Shown here one piece after another: positions 5,585 to 11,962 of a stretch of DNA of 11,962 nucleotides. Origin of the DNA: Comamonadaceae bacterium (GTDB lineage: Bacteria > Pseudomonadota > Gammaproteobacteria > Burkholderiales > Burkholderiaceae_C); the NCBI GenBank assembly GCA_947372005.1, contig CANBRV010000045.1:1-11962 (forward strand), given 5' to 3'. The notes under the pieces are model-generated. The model worked only from the letters and a program-made list of their open reading frames with translations, ran no database searches and was not told the DNA's origin. Made by a program: the position numbers and the translations under genes. The number at the start of each line of letters is the position of its first letter. The first letter of the stretch is position 1.

Positions 5585-5615
5585 ATTGTAACTTAGCGAA
5601 GCAATCAACGTACAA
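5585..5615 (-). promoter_or_regulatory. Candidate promoter of tRNA-Ser
   Basis: Minus-strand TACAAT (5590-5585) is a near-consensus -10 box, 11 nt before the tRNA. TTGTAC (5615-5610) could serve as -35, with a long 19-bp spacer, inside the last codons of the upstream gene. Leader RNA would be about 5 nt. An inverted repeat CGCTAA-TTGTAAC-TTAGCG overlaps the -10 box. Confidence 0.4.
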
Positions 5616-6744
5616 CAGCAATCTGCTCGCGCTTACCAGCTTTGAAGGTATAAAGCGTTAAAGCACCGTTTTTAATGTCGCCTTTTTCGTCAAAGGAGAT
5701 GGTGCCTGTTACGCCTTTGTAGCCTTCAGTTTTGGCAAGGACTGGCAAGTATTTCGCAGGATCCGACGAACCCGCTTTTTGCATAGCATCTGCCATCACC
5801 ATCACAGCGTCATAGACGTAGGGTGCATAGAGTTTGACTTCCACATTATTTTTGGTTTTGAAGTCAGCAGCGAATTTGTCCATGCCTGCCTTTTGTTCGC
5901 CCTCAACACCGCCCGCTTCGGCGCAAATCACTTGGCCGTCTTCCAATCCATCGGCAGCAAGTTTTGGCAGTTCATTGGTGCAAATGCCATCACCACCCAA
6001 GAACTTCACTTTCAAGCCCAATTGCTTGGCTTGCTTGAGCATGGGACCGCCCACCGCATCCATACCACCAAAGAACAAAACATCTGGGTTGGTGGCTTTG
6101 ATTTTGGTCAAGATGGCCATGAAGTCGGTGCTCTTGTCGGTGGTGAATTCATGCGCAGCCATCTTGCCGCCTTTGGCTTGTACCGCTTTTTCAAATTCCT
6201 CTGCTACACCTTGTCCATAGGCTGTGCGGTCATCAATCACCGCAATCGATTTACCCTTGAGCGTATCGACGGCATAGCGTCCAAGCGTGCCGCCTAAGTG
6301 AACGTCGTCAGCCACCACGCGGAAGGTCGTTTTGAAGCCTTGGCGTGTCAGCTTTGGATTGGTGGATGAGGGAGATATTTGCGGAATACCAGCGTCCGAA
6401 TAAATTTTGGATGCGGGAATCGAAGTGCCTGAGTTCAAATGACCAATCACACCATTCACTTTGGCATCAACCAGCTTTTGTGCAGCTGCCGTGCCTTGCT
6501 TTGGATCGGAGGCATCGTCTTCAGCGGCAAGAGAAAACTTGACCACTTTGTCACCAATTTTGAACTCTTTGGCGTTCAGCTCGTCAATTGCCATACGGGC
6601 ACCAAGCTCGTTGTCCTTGCCTAAATGTGCGTTTGCGCCGCTGGTTGGACCGACATGACCGATTTTGATGGTGTCGTCTTTTTTGCCACAAGCTGCAAGT
6701 AAAACAATCGCGCTCATAGCGACTAGGGTCAGTTTGGTTTTCAT
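5605..6744 (-). CDS. Branched-chain amino-acid type ABC transporter substrate-binding lipoprotein
   Basis: This is the extracytoplasmic binding component of a Liv/HAAT-type importer (Peripla_BP_6 fold), 379 residues, a normal family length. The N-terminus MKTKLTLVAMSAIVLLAACGKK is a lipoprotein signal with lipobox LAAC (lipidated Cys19, then Gly), so it should be membrane-anchored rather than freely soluble. The mature part starts IKIGHVGPTSG and keeps family segments such as IGHLNSGTSIPASKIYSDAGIP and DDRTAYGQGVAEEFEKAV. Ligand is inferred from the family: leucine, isoleucine or valine is likely, but related proteins bind other amino acids or amides. No permease or ATPase genes accompany it here, so it must use components encoded elsewhere. 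It follows holC by 37 nt, which contain a small hairpin. Confidence 0.92.
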   Translation of the reverse strand: MKTKLTLVAMSAIVLLAACGKKDDTIKIGHVGPTSGANAHLGKDNELGARMAIDELNAKEFKIGDKVVKFSLAAEDDASDPKQGTAAAQKLVDAKVNGVIGHLNSGTSIPASKIYSDAGIPQISPSSTNPKLTRQGFKTTFRVVADDVHLGGTLGRYAVDTLKGKSIAVIDDRTAYGQGVAEEFEKAVQAKGGKMAAHEFTTDKSTDFMAILTKIKATNPDVLFFGGMDAVGGPMLKQAKQLGLKVKFLGGDGICTNELPKLAADGLEDGQVICAEAGGVEGEQKAGMDKFAADFKTKNNVEVKLYAPYVYDAVMVMADAMQKAGSSDPAKYLPVLAKTEGYKGVTGTISFDEKGDIKNGALTLYTFKAGKREQIAVVR

Positions 6745-6755
6745 GAATCTAGGTT

Positions 6756-6776
6756 TCTCAGTAGTTAAAACTGAGA
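6756..6776 (-). repeat. Small inverted repeat between holC and the binding-protein gene
   Basis: TCTCAGT-TTTAACT-ACTGAGA (minus strand) is a perfect 7-bp stem with a 7-nt loop, 11 nt before the binding-protein ATG. There is no T-tract. It could be an operator or mRNA-processing hairpin that separates the two genes' expression. Confidence 0.4.
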
Positions 6777-6781
6777 TTGTC

Positions 6782-7222
6782 CTAATTTTTTGCGTCGTGG
6801 TGCGTCAGGGGATACCCTCGCTGCTTATAGTGACTCCAGCGCTTGCGAGCAGCCGCTTTTGCAGCTTCAATTTGCGGCACGATTTCAATTAAACGCTCGA
6901 AGCGTTCAAAGCCAACGGGCTGCGCATCCCCTAGATAAATCAAAAACCCGGCGTGCCGTTCGGCCAGCGTATTGATTTGATCTACCGTTGCTAACCAAAC
7001 ATTAACTTTTTCGTCGGATAGTTCGTCAACATCTTCACCCACAAAAGCGTGCGGAATAAAGTCAACATCTGAAAATGTCCAAAGCGCTCCATCCAAATCT
7101 TCCAGCCAATCTTGCTCGCCCACAACAAGGACAGGTTTTTCTTGTTGCCATGCTTTTTTGACAAGGCGGCAAACGTAATGGTGGGTATCGGCAACGTTAA
7201 AGTGAAAACTGATGTTGGTCAT
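6782..7222 (-). CDS. holC: DNA polymerase III chi subunit
   Basis: Chi is the clamp-loader-associated subunit that links the replicative polymerase, through psi, to single-strand binding protein. The 146 residues match the usual size of about 147. Recognisable family features are the opening ISFHFNVADTHHYVCRLVKKAW, the central VLVVGEQDWLEDLDGALWTFSDVDFIPH and the block DQINTLAERHAGFLIYLGD, ending in a C-terminal helix (RFERLIEIVPQIEAAKAAARKRW). It follows pepA by 12 nt, the same order as in many proteobacteria, so it is cotranscribed and probably translationally coupled; its own ribosome site is poor. Confidence 0.94.
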   Translation of the reverse strand: MTNISFHFNVADTHHYVCRLVKKAWQQEKPVLVVGEQDWLEDLDGALWTFSDVDFIPHAFVGEDVDELSDEKVNVWLATVDQINTLAERHAGFLIYLGDAQPVGFERFERLIEIVPQIEAAKAAARKRWSHYKQRGYPLTHHDAKN

Positions 7223-7234
7223 GTGCGCGGCAAC

Positions 7235-8719
7235 TTACTTGGAGAGCAACCATTCCAAAAGCAAGCCAACTGGCCTCGCCGTCGATCCCTTAGCTGCACC
7301 ACTCTTCCACGCCACGCCCGCAATATCAAGATGTGCCCACGGAAAATGTGATTCACCGTCGGTTTTTGTAAAGCGCTCCAAAAATTTAGCTGCTGTCACT
7401 GCACCGCCGCCAGGTGGCGCAACGTTAGCCACATCGGCAAAATTGCTTTTGAGACCCTCGGCATATTCGTCGTCGAGAGGCATACGCCATGCGAGGTCAA
7501 GCGCTCGCTCTCCAGCTTTAAGTAACCCGTCAGCTAAAGCATCGTTGGTTGAAAACAGACCCGCCCTCACCCCGCCTAGCGCCACGCCGCAAGCGCCTGT
7601 CAGCGTGGCAATGTCCACCACAGCGGCAGGTTTAAAGCGCTTGGCATAGACCAATGCGTCATTCAAAATGAGGCGACCTTCGGCATCGGTGTTCAGCACT
7701 TCAATGGTTTGACCATCCATCGCCGTCACCACGTCGCCAGGCTTGGTGGCGTGGCCACTTGGCATGTTTTCGGTTGCAGGAATGAGTCCAATCACGTTCA
7801 GCTTAGGTTTGAGTTCTGCCAGCGCGCGGAAGGTACCCAGCACCGAAGCTGCGCCGCACATATCGAACTTCATTTCGTCCATACCCGCGCCACCTTTGAG
7901 CGAAATGCCGCCTGTATCAAACGTAACGCCTTTGCCAATCAGCACCGTGGGCGCTGCACTTTTCGCACCGCCCATGTACTTGAGAACAATAAAACGCAGC
8001 GGCTCATTCGAGCCACGCGCCACCGACATAAACGAACCCATGCCAAGCCTGGCGACTTCTTTAGGGCCTAGCACCTCGCAAGCGACCACTGGGTGGGCCT
8101 TAGCGAGCGATTTGGCTGCCTCGCCCAGCAACGTGGGAGTGGCGAAGTTAGCGGGACGATTCGCCCACTCTTTGGCAAAGTCTTGGCCTGCGACTAAGGC
8201 TTGCCCATGAGCAAACGCTTTTTTAGCTTGAACGGCGTCTACTACGCCAACCGTCACCTGCGCCAGAGCGCGTCCCGATTTGTCTTTGGTTCCCGTGCCT
8301 TTGGTCGCGGTGTAGACATAAGTCGCGTCAGCAACGGCTTGCATCACGATGGGCAAATGTTGGCTTTGCGATTCGTCACCTAAACAGATCGTCAGCTTTT
8401 TGACCGAACGACCTTTGAGTGCTGCCATACCAGCGGCAACCGCACCCTGCACATCTTTGGCAGAACCCTTGCCAGACGACAACACAACCGCCACGCGACT
8501 TGCCACGCCTGCTGCACCATAAAACGCGAGCGTTTTGCCAGCTTTGCCATCAAAATCGTCACTGGCCTGTGCGCCTTGTACCAATTGGGCTAGCGGCCAT
8601 GATGCCCTGGAGGCCTTATCCGATTTGGCCTGCGAAGGCATCAGTATTAAAAGTGCGTCGGATTTTTCAAGGCAAGCTTGGGTAAGTGAGAGGGATTTAA
8701 GACTGAATTTCATGGTCAT
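7235..8719 (-). CDS. pepA: Leucyl aminopeptidase (M17, cytosol aminopeptidase)
   Basis: A hexameric two-metal aminopeptidase that removes N-terminal residues from peptides in the cytoplasm. The 494 residues are a full family length. The metal and catalytic residues are all present: Lys263 and Asp268 (GKGVTFDTGG), Lys275, Asp286 (KFDMCGA), Asp345, Glu347 and Arg349 in the M17 signature NTDAEGRL. In E. coli the protein also binds DNA as a Xer recombination cofactor and carAB regulator. Whether that holds here is unknown. The ATG at 8719 overlaps the ygiQ stop (ATGA), which implies translational coupling. A second ATG two codons on (8713, MKFSLKS) fits the E. coli N-terminus equally well. holC follows at once. 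Confidence 0.97.
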   Translation of the reverse strand: MTMKFSLKSLSLTQACLEKSDALLILMPSQAKSDKASRASWPLAQLVQGAQASDDFDGKAGKTLAFYGAAGVASRVAVVLSSGKGSAKDVQGAVAAGMAALKGRSVKKLTICLGDESQSQHLPIVMQAVADATYVYTATKGTGTKDKSGRALAQVTVGVVDAVQAKKAFAHGQALVAGQDFAKEWANRPANFATPTLLGEAAKSLAKAHPVVACEVLGPKEVARLGMGSFMSVARGSNEPLRFIVLKYMGGAKSAAPTVLIGKGVTFDTGGISLKGGAGMDEMKFDMCGAASVLGTFRALAELKPKLNVIGLIPATENMPSGHATKPGDVVTAMDGQTIEVLNTDAEGRLILNDALVYAKRFKPAAVVDIATLTGACGVALGGVRAGLFSTNDALADGLLKAGERALDLAWRMPLDDEYAEGLKSNFADVANVAPPGGGAVTAAKFLERFTKTDGESHFPWAHLDIAGVAWKSGAAKGSTARPVGLLLEWLLSK

Positions 8720-11052
8720 TTCAATTTTCTAGGTGGTAATCCTGTGTGTTGCGTGAGTAATCGTCCGCGTGCTGGCTTCGCTGACGTGATAGGCACAGCC
8801 GCTTTCACCGCTGTTGAATTCTTTTTACGTGCCGACGTATACGTTCCATCCGTCACAGGTTGCCATGTCGGAATCAAATGTTGCTTGCCGTTACCGATTA
8901 AATCGGCGCGTCCCATGGCTTTAAGCGCATCGCGCAGTAGCGGCCAATTATTGGCATCGTGATATCTGAGGAACGCCTTATGCAGCCTGCGTTGGCGCTC
9001 GCCTTTAACAATCTCGACCGTCTCGCTGTCGCGCGTGATTTTGCGAAGTGGATTACGGTTGCTGTGGTACATCGCCGTCGCCGTTGCCATGGGGCTTGGG
9101 TAGAAGGTCTGCACTTGGTCGGCTCGGAAACCATTCTTTTTGAGCCACACGGCAAGGTTCATCATGTCCTCGTCGCGAGTGCCAGGATGCGCCGCAATGA
9201 AGTACGGAATCAGGTATTGCTTTTTGCCTGCCTCGGCGCTGTACTTTTCAAACATTTGCTTGAACTTGTCGTAGCTGCCAATGCCAGGCTTCATCATCTT
9301 AGACAGCGGGCCTTCTTGCGTGTGCTCGGGTGCAATCTTGAGGTAGCCGCCGACGTGGTGCGTGACGAGTTCTTTGACGTATTCAGGGGATTTCACAGCG
9401 AGGTCATAGCGCAGTCCCGAGCCAATCAAAATCTTCTTCACGCCTTTGAGTTCCCGCGCACGGCGATACATATGGATAAGCGAGCTGTGGTCGGTGTTGA
9501 GGTTGCTGCAAATGCCAGGATAGACGCAGGATGGCTTGCGGCAAGCGCTTTCTATTTCGGGCGATTTACAGCCGATACGGTACATGTTCGCCGTTGGGCC
9601 ACCTAGGTCGGAGACCACGCCTGTAAAGCCTTTGACGGTATCGCGCATGGCTTCAATTTCACGAATCACCGAGTCTTCGGAGCGGCTTTGGATGATGCGG
9701 CCTTCGTGCTCGGTGATCGAGCAAAACGTGCAGCCGCCAAAGCAGCCACGCATGATGTTGACGCTAAAACGGATCATTTCCCATGCAGGGATTTTGGTGT
9801 CTCCGTCGTGCGAGCCTTGCGCGTCGGCGTAGCTCGGGTGTGGGCTGCGTGCATAAGGCAAGTCAAACACATGGTCCATTTCAGCCGTGGTAAGTGGAAT
9901 GGGCGGTGGGTTAATCCACACGTCTTTGGATGTGATGCCGTCGCCATGGCGCTGCACCAAGGCACGCGCGTTGCCGGGATTGGTCTCAAGGTGCAACACG
10001 CGGTTGGCGTGGGCATAGAGCACTGGATCTTTGGCAACAGCTTCATAGCTGGGTAGGCGAATGACGCTGGTGTCGCGTTTGAGTTTGACGAGGGGGTTGC
10101 GTTGAAAAGTTAACGGTTTCTCGTTGGGACGCGCCATCTCGTCCTCCTCGCTCTTAACGAGAGGGAGTCGTGCCGCTGCCATGTCGGTACTCGGTACGTC
10201 TTTTACACACTCGCCGCCCTGCTCCCGCGCCAAGTCCGAGCTCATCATGTAGGGGTTCACAACCTGCTCAATTCGGCCGGGTGTATCAATGTCGGTGGAA
10301 TCAATCTCTGTCCATGCTGCATCGCCAGAAGGCAAGATGGGTGTGGCTTTGCGGACGAACGCTGTGCCGCGAATGTCAGTAATTGTTTCTATCGGCTCAC
10401 GCTTAGCTAGGCGGTGCGCGATCTCGATGATGGCGCGCTCGGCATTGCCATAAAGCAACAAATCGGCCTTGGCATCGACCAGCACCGAGCGACGCACTTT
10501 GTCGCTCCAGTAGTCGTAATGCGCGATGCGGCGCAGGCTGGCTTCAATGCCGCCCAGTACCAGCGGCACTTCTGGGAAGGCTTCTTTGCAGCGCTGCGCA
10601 TAGACCAAGGCCGCGCGATCTGGGCGTTTGCCTCCCATGCCACCAGGGGTGTACGCATCGTCGCTTCTGATTTTTCTGTCCGCCGTATAGCGGTTAATCA
10701 TGGAGTCCATGTTGCCAGCGCTCACACCCCAAAAGAGATTCGGTTTGCCAAGCGCTTTGAATGCGTCTGCGCTATTCCAATCAGGCTGGCAAATCAAACC
10801 GACCCGAAAGCCTTGCTGCTCAAGGGTTCGGCCAATCACGGCCATGCCAAAACTAGGGTGATCGACATAGGCATCGCCGCACACAATGATGATGTCGCAC
10901 GAGTCCCACCCCAGCACATCCATCTCGGCACGTGACATGGGCAAAAACTTCGCCACGCCAAAACGCTTCGCCCAAAAGGGGCGGTAGCTGGTTAGGGGCT
11001 TGGCGTCGCGCGGGAAGAGAGAGACGTCAGCAAAGGACGGTGTGGCGGACAT
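8716..11052 (-). CDS. ygiQ: YgiQ family radical SAM protein
   Basis: A radical S-adenosylmethionine enzyme of the UPF0313/YgiQ family; its reaction and substrate are not established. It has 778 residues, somewhat longer than the E. coli protein (about 740). The N-terminal region (about 20-220) begins PLTSYRPFWAKRFGVAKFLP. The radical SAM cluster motif CFGGCTFC gives Cys437, Cys441 and Cys444 (MRGCFGGCTFCSITEHEGR). A second Cys-rich segment lies at 495-515 (GCKSPEIESACRKPSCVY then PGIC). The C-terminal part has QRRLHKAFLRYHDANNWPLL (DUF3362-like). The extra length is mostly a hydrophilic segment at about 270-330, plus a basic tail. It is first in the run ygiQ-pepA-holC and overlaps pepA by four bases. 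The start at 11052 has a GAGG only two bases upstream, so it could be off by some codons. Confidence 0.95.
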   Translation of the reverse strand: MSATPSFADVSLFPRDAKPLTSYRPFWAKRFGVAKFLPMSRAEMDVLGWDSCDIIIVCGDAYVDHPSFGMAVIGRTLEQQGFRVGLICQPDWNSADAFKALGKPNLFWGVSAGNMDSMINRYTADRKIRSDDAYTPGGMGGKRPDRAALVYAQRCKEAFPEVPLVLGGIEASLRRIAHYDYWSDKVRRSVLVDAKADLLLYGNAERAIIEIAHRLAKREPIETITDIRGTAFVRKATPILPSGDAAWTEIDSTDIDTPGRIEQVVNPYMMSSDLAREQGGECVKDVPSTDMAAARLPLVKSEEDEMARPNEKPLTFQRNPLVKLKRDTSVIRLPSYEAVAKDPVLYAHANRVLHLETNPGNARALVQRHGDGITSKDVWINPPPIPLTTAEMDHVFDLPYARSPHPSYADAQGSHDGDTKIPAWEMIRFSVNIMRGCFGGCTFCSITEHEGRIIQSRSEDSVIREIEAMRDTVKGFTGVVSDLGGPTANMYRIGCKSPEIESACRKPSCVYPGICSNLNTDHSSLIHMYRRARELKGVKKILIGSGLRYDLAVKSPEYVKELVTHHVGGYLKIAPEHTQEGPLSKMMKPGIGSYDKFKQMFEKYSAEAGKKQYLIPYFIAAHPGTRDEDMMNLAVWLKKNGFRADQVQTFYPSPMATATAMYHSNRNPLRKITRDSETVEIVKGERQRRLHKAFLRYHDANNWPLLRDALKAMGRADLIGNGKQHLIPTWQPVTDGTYTSARKKNSTAVKAAVPITSAKPARGRLLTQHTGLPPRKLK

Positions 11053-11201
11053 AGCCTCGATTGTAAGGCGCGAGAGCGTTATCTCGGTAGCGCTGCCACA
11101 TGCTCAAAAGCTCATAAGTAATCCAGTTTTTCTTCGTTCCCTTTTTGTTGGAAGATTTTTAAACTGACCTTTTCTTAACGAGTTAACAAGAGGATTTATT
11201 T
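11053..11201. promoter_or_regulatory. Divergent intergenic region between ygiQ and the sulfate-binding protein gene
   Basis: 149 bp carry the promoters of both genes. Minus-strand TACAAT lies close before the ygiQ ATG (near 11065). An inverted TTCC-N9-GGAA (11137-11140 and 11150-11153) stands about 50 bp before the sulfate-binding protein ATG and might be an operator; sulfate uptake genes are commonly CysB/Cbl-controlled, but I cannot assign this site to them. No clear -35/-10 pair was found on the plus strand. Confidence 0.3.
11188..11194 (+). promoter_or_regulatory. Ribosome binding site of the sulfate-binding protein gene
   Basis: AAGAGGA lies 7 nt before the ATG at 11202 and fixes the start. 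Confidence 0.75.
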
Positions 11202-11962
11202 ATGTCGCACCCCATTTTTAGCTTGAAGCACAGCTTCAGCGTTTTGTTTTTTGCGCTGACAGCGATTGCCACCAGTGCATTGGCGCAAACCACGCTACTG
11301 AACGTCTCGTATGACCCCACGCGCGAGTTCTACCAAGACTTTAACGCGGAATTTGCCAAGCAGTGGAAAACCAAAACCGGCGACTCCATCAGCATCAAAC
11401 AATCGCATGGCGGTTCTGGCAAGCAAGCCCGGTCTGTTATTGACGGGCTTGAGGCCGATGTGGTGACCTTGGCTTTAGCGTATGACATTGATGTGATTGC
11501 TGAAAAAGCTAACAAATTGCCCGCCAATTGGCAAAAGCGCTTGGCAAATAACAGCTCGCCCTACACATCTACGATCGTTTTTTTGGTGCGCAAGGGCAAT
11601 CCAAAAGGCATTAAAGATTGGGGTGATTTGGTTAAAAGCGGCGTAGAAGTCGTGACGCCTAACCCTAAAACATCTGGCGGCGCACGCTGGAACTACTTAG
11701 CGGCCTGGGCTTACAGCTTAAAACAAGCTGGCGGGACAGAAGACAAAGCCAAAGATTTCGTGCGCAAACTCTATGCAAACGTAAAGGTACTTGATTCGGG
11801 CGCACGTGGCGCAACCACCTCATTCGCCGAACGCGGGATTGGGGACGTACTGCTGGCATGGGAAAACGAAGCCTTTTTGGCAGTAAACGAGCTGGGCAAA
11901 GATAAGTTTGAAATCATTGTGCCCTCGATCTCGATTTTGGCGGAGCCACCCGTTGCCGTGGT
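11202..11962 (+). CDS. sbp: Sulfate ABC transporter substrate-binding protein, N-terminal 253 codons, cut by window edge
   Basis: A periplasmic binding protein that delivers sulfate (or thiosulfate) to a CysTWA-type importer. The frame is open from 11202 to the right edge. Residues 1-28 form a Sec signal peptide (hydrophobic VLFFALTAIAT, then cleavage after SALA). The mature protein shows the family signatures LNVSYDPTREFYQDFN (34-49), SHGGSGKQARSVIDGLEADV (68-87), TPNPKTSGGARWNYLAAW and LLAWENEAF. Full-length members are about 330-340 residues, so some 80-90 are missing. It diverges from ygiQ, and permease genes probably follow outside the window. The choice between sulfate (Sbp) and thiosulfate (CysP) preference cannot be made from this part. 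Confidence 0.93.
   Translation, partial: MSHPIFSLKHSFSVLFFALTAIATSALAQTTLLNVSYDPTREFYQDFNAEFAKQWKTKTGDSISIKQSHGGSGKQARSVIDGLEADVVTLALAYDIDVIAEKANKLPANWQKRLANNSSPYTSTIVFLVRKGNPKGIKDWGDLVKSGVEVVTPNPKTSGGARWNYLAAWAYSLKQAGGTEDKAKDFVRKLYANVKVLDSGARGATTSFAERGIGDVLLAWENEAFLAVNELGKDKFEIIVPSISILAEPPVAV

Noticed and set aside
5419..5661. Plus-strand 80-codon frame across the tRNA (GGEGGIRTRGGYNPSHAF)
   Set aside because: It is the antisense of tRNA-Ser and the end of the binding-protein gene; this peptide is a familiar artefact of translating serine tRNAs.
5779..6297. Plus-strand 172-codon frame inside the binding-protein gene
   Set aside because: Antisense shadow of a well-supported gene; His-rich composition reflects the reverse complement.
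8959..9606. Plus-strand 215-codon frame inside ygiQ, and smaller ones at 9688-10056 and 10414-10935
   Set aside because: They lie antisense to a clearly coding radical SAM gene, resemble no family I recognise, and follow from codon bias on the other strand.

Overview
The window looks like a chromosomal stretch of a betaproteobacterium, most likely order Burkholderiales and possibly Comamonadaceae. This rests on the gene types (long single-chain PurL, YgiQ with a central insert, PepA-HolC, lipoprotein Liv-type binding protein) and on a moderate G+C content judged by eye. No species can be named. Nearly everything reads on the minus strand.

Right to left along the minus strand the order is ygiQ (11052-8716), pepA (8719-7235, ATGA overlap with ygiQ), holC (7222-6782), a branched-chain amino-acid type binding lipoprotein (6744-5605), tRNA-Ser(GGA) (5573-5484), a tyrosine integrase (5416-3884), about 1 kb of non-coding DNA, and the first 893 codons of purL (2680-2, cut by the window edge). 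On the plus strand at the right end, a sulfate-binding protein gene (from 11202, also cut) diverges from ygiQ.

The striking part is 2826-5500. A perfect 20-bp direct repeat, the 3' end of tRNA-Ser plus a few bases, flanks a 2,655-bp insertion. Its only sizeable gene is the integrase. This is a minimal integrative element sitting between tRNA-Ser and the tRNA's probable original terminator, which is now next to purL. Matching 12-bp motifs lie inside both ends, one of them over the integrase start codon, as expected for integrase arm-type sites. The remaining ~1 kb has no recognisable gene but is densely structured: ten GAATTC-core repeats in 328 bp, two copies of a hairpin-plus-repeat unit 81 bp apart, a perfect inverted repeat with 21-bp arms, a promoter-terminator pair that could make a ~75-nt RNA, and an attC-like imperfect cruciform just after the integrase.

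The other genes are housekeeping: purine synthesis, aminopeptidase, replication clamp-loader contact subunit, radical SAM enzyme, and amino-acid and sulfate uptake. The interest lies in the cargo-less, cis-element-rich mobile unit.
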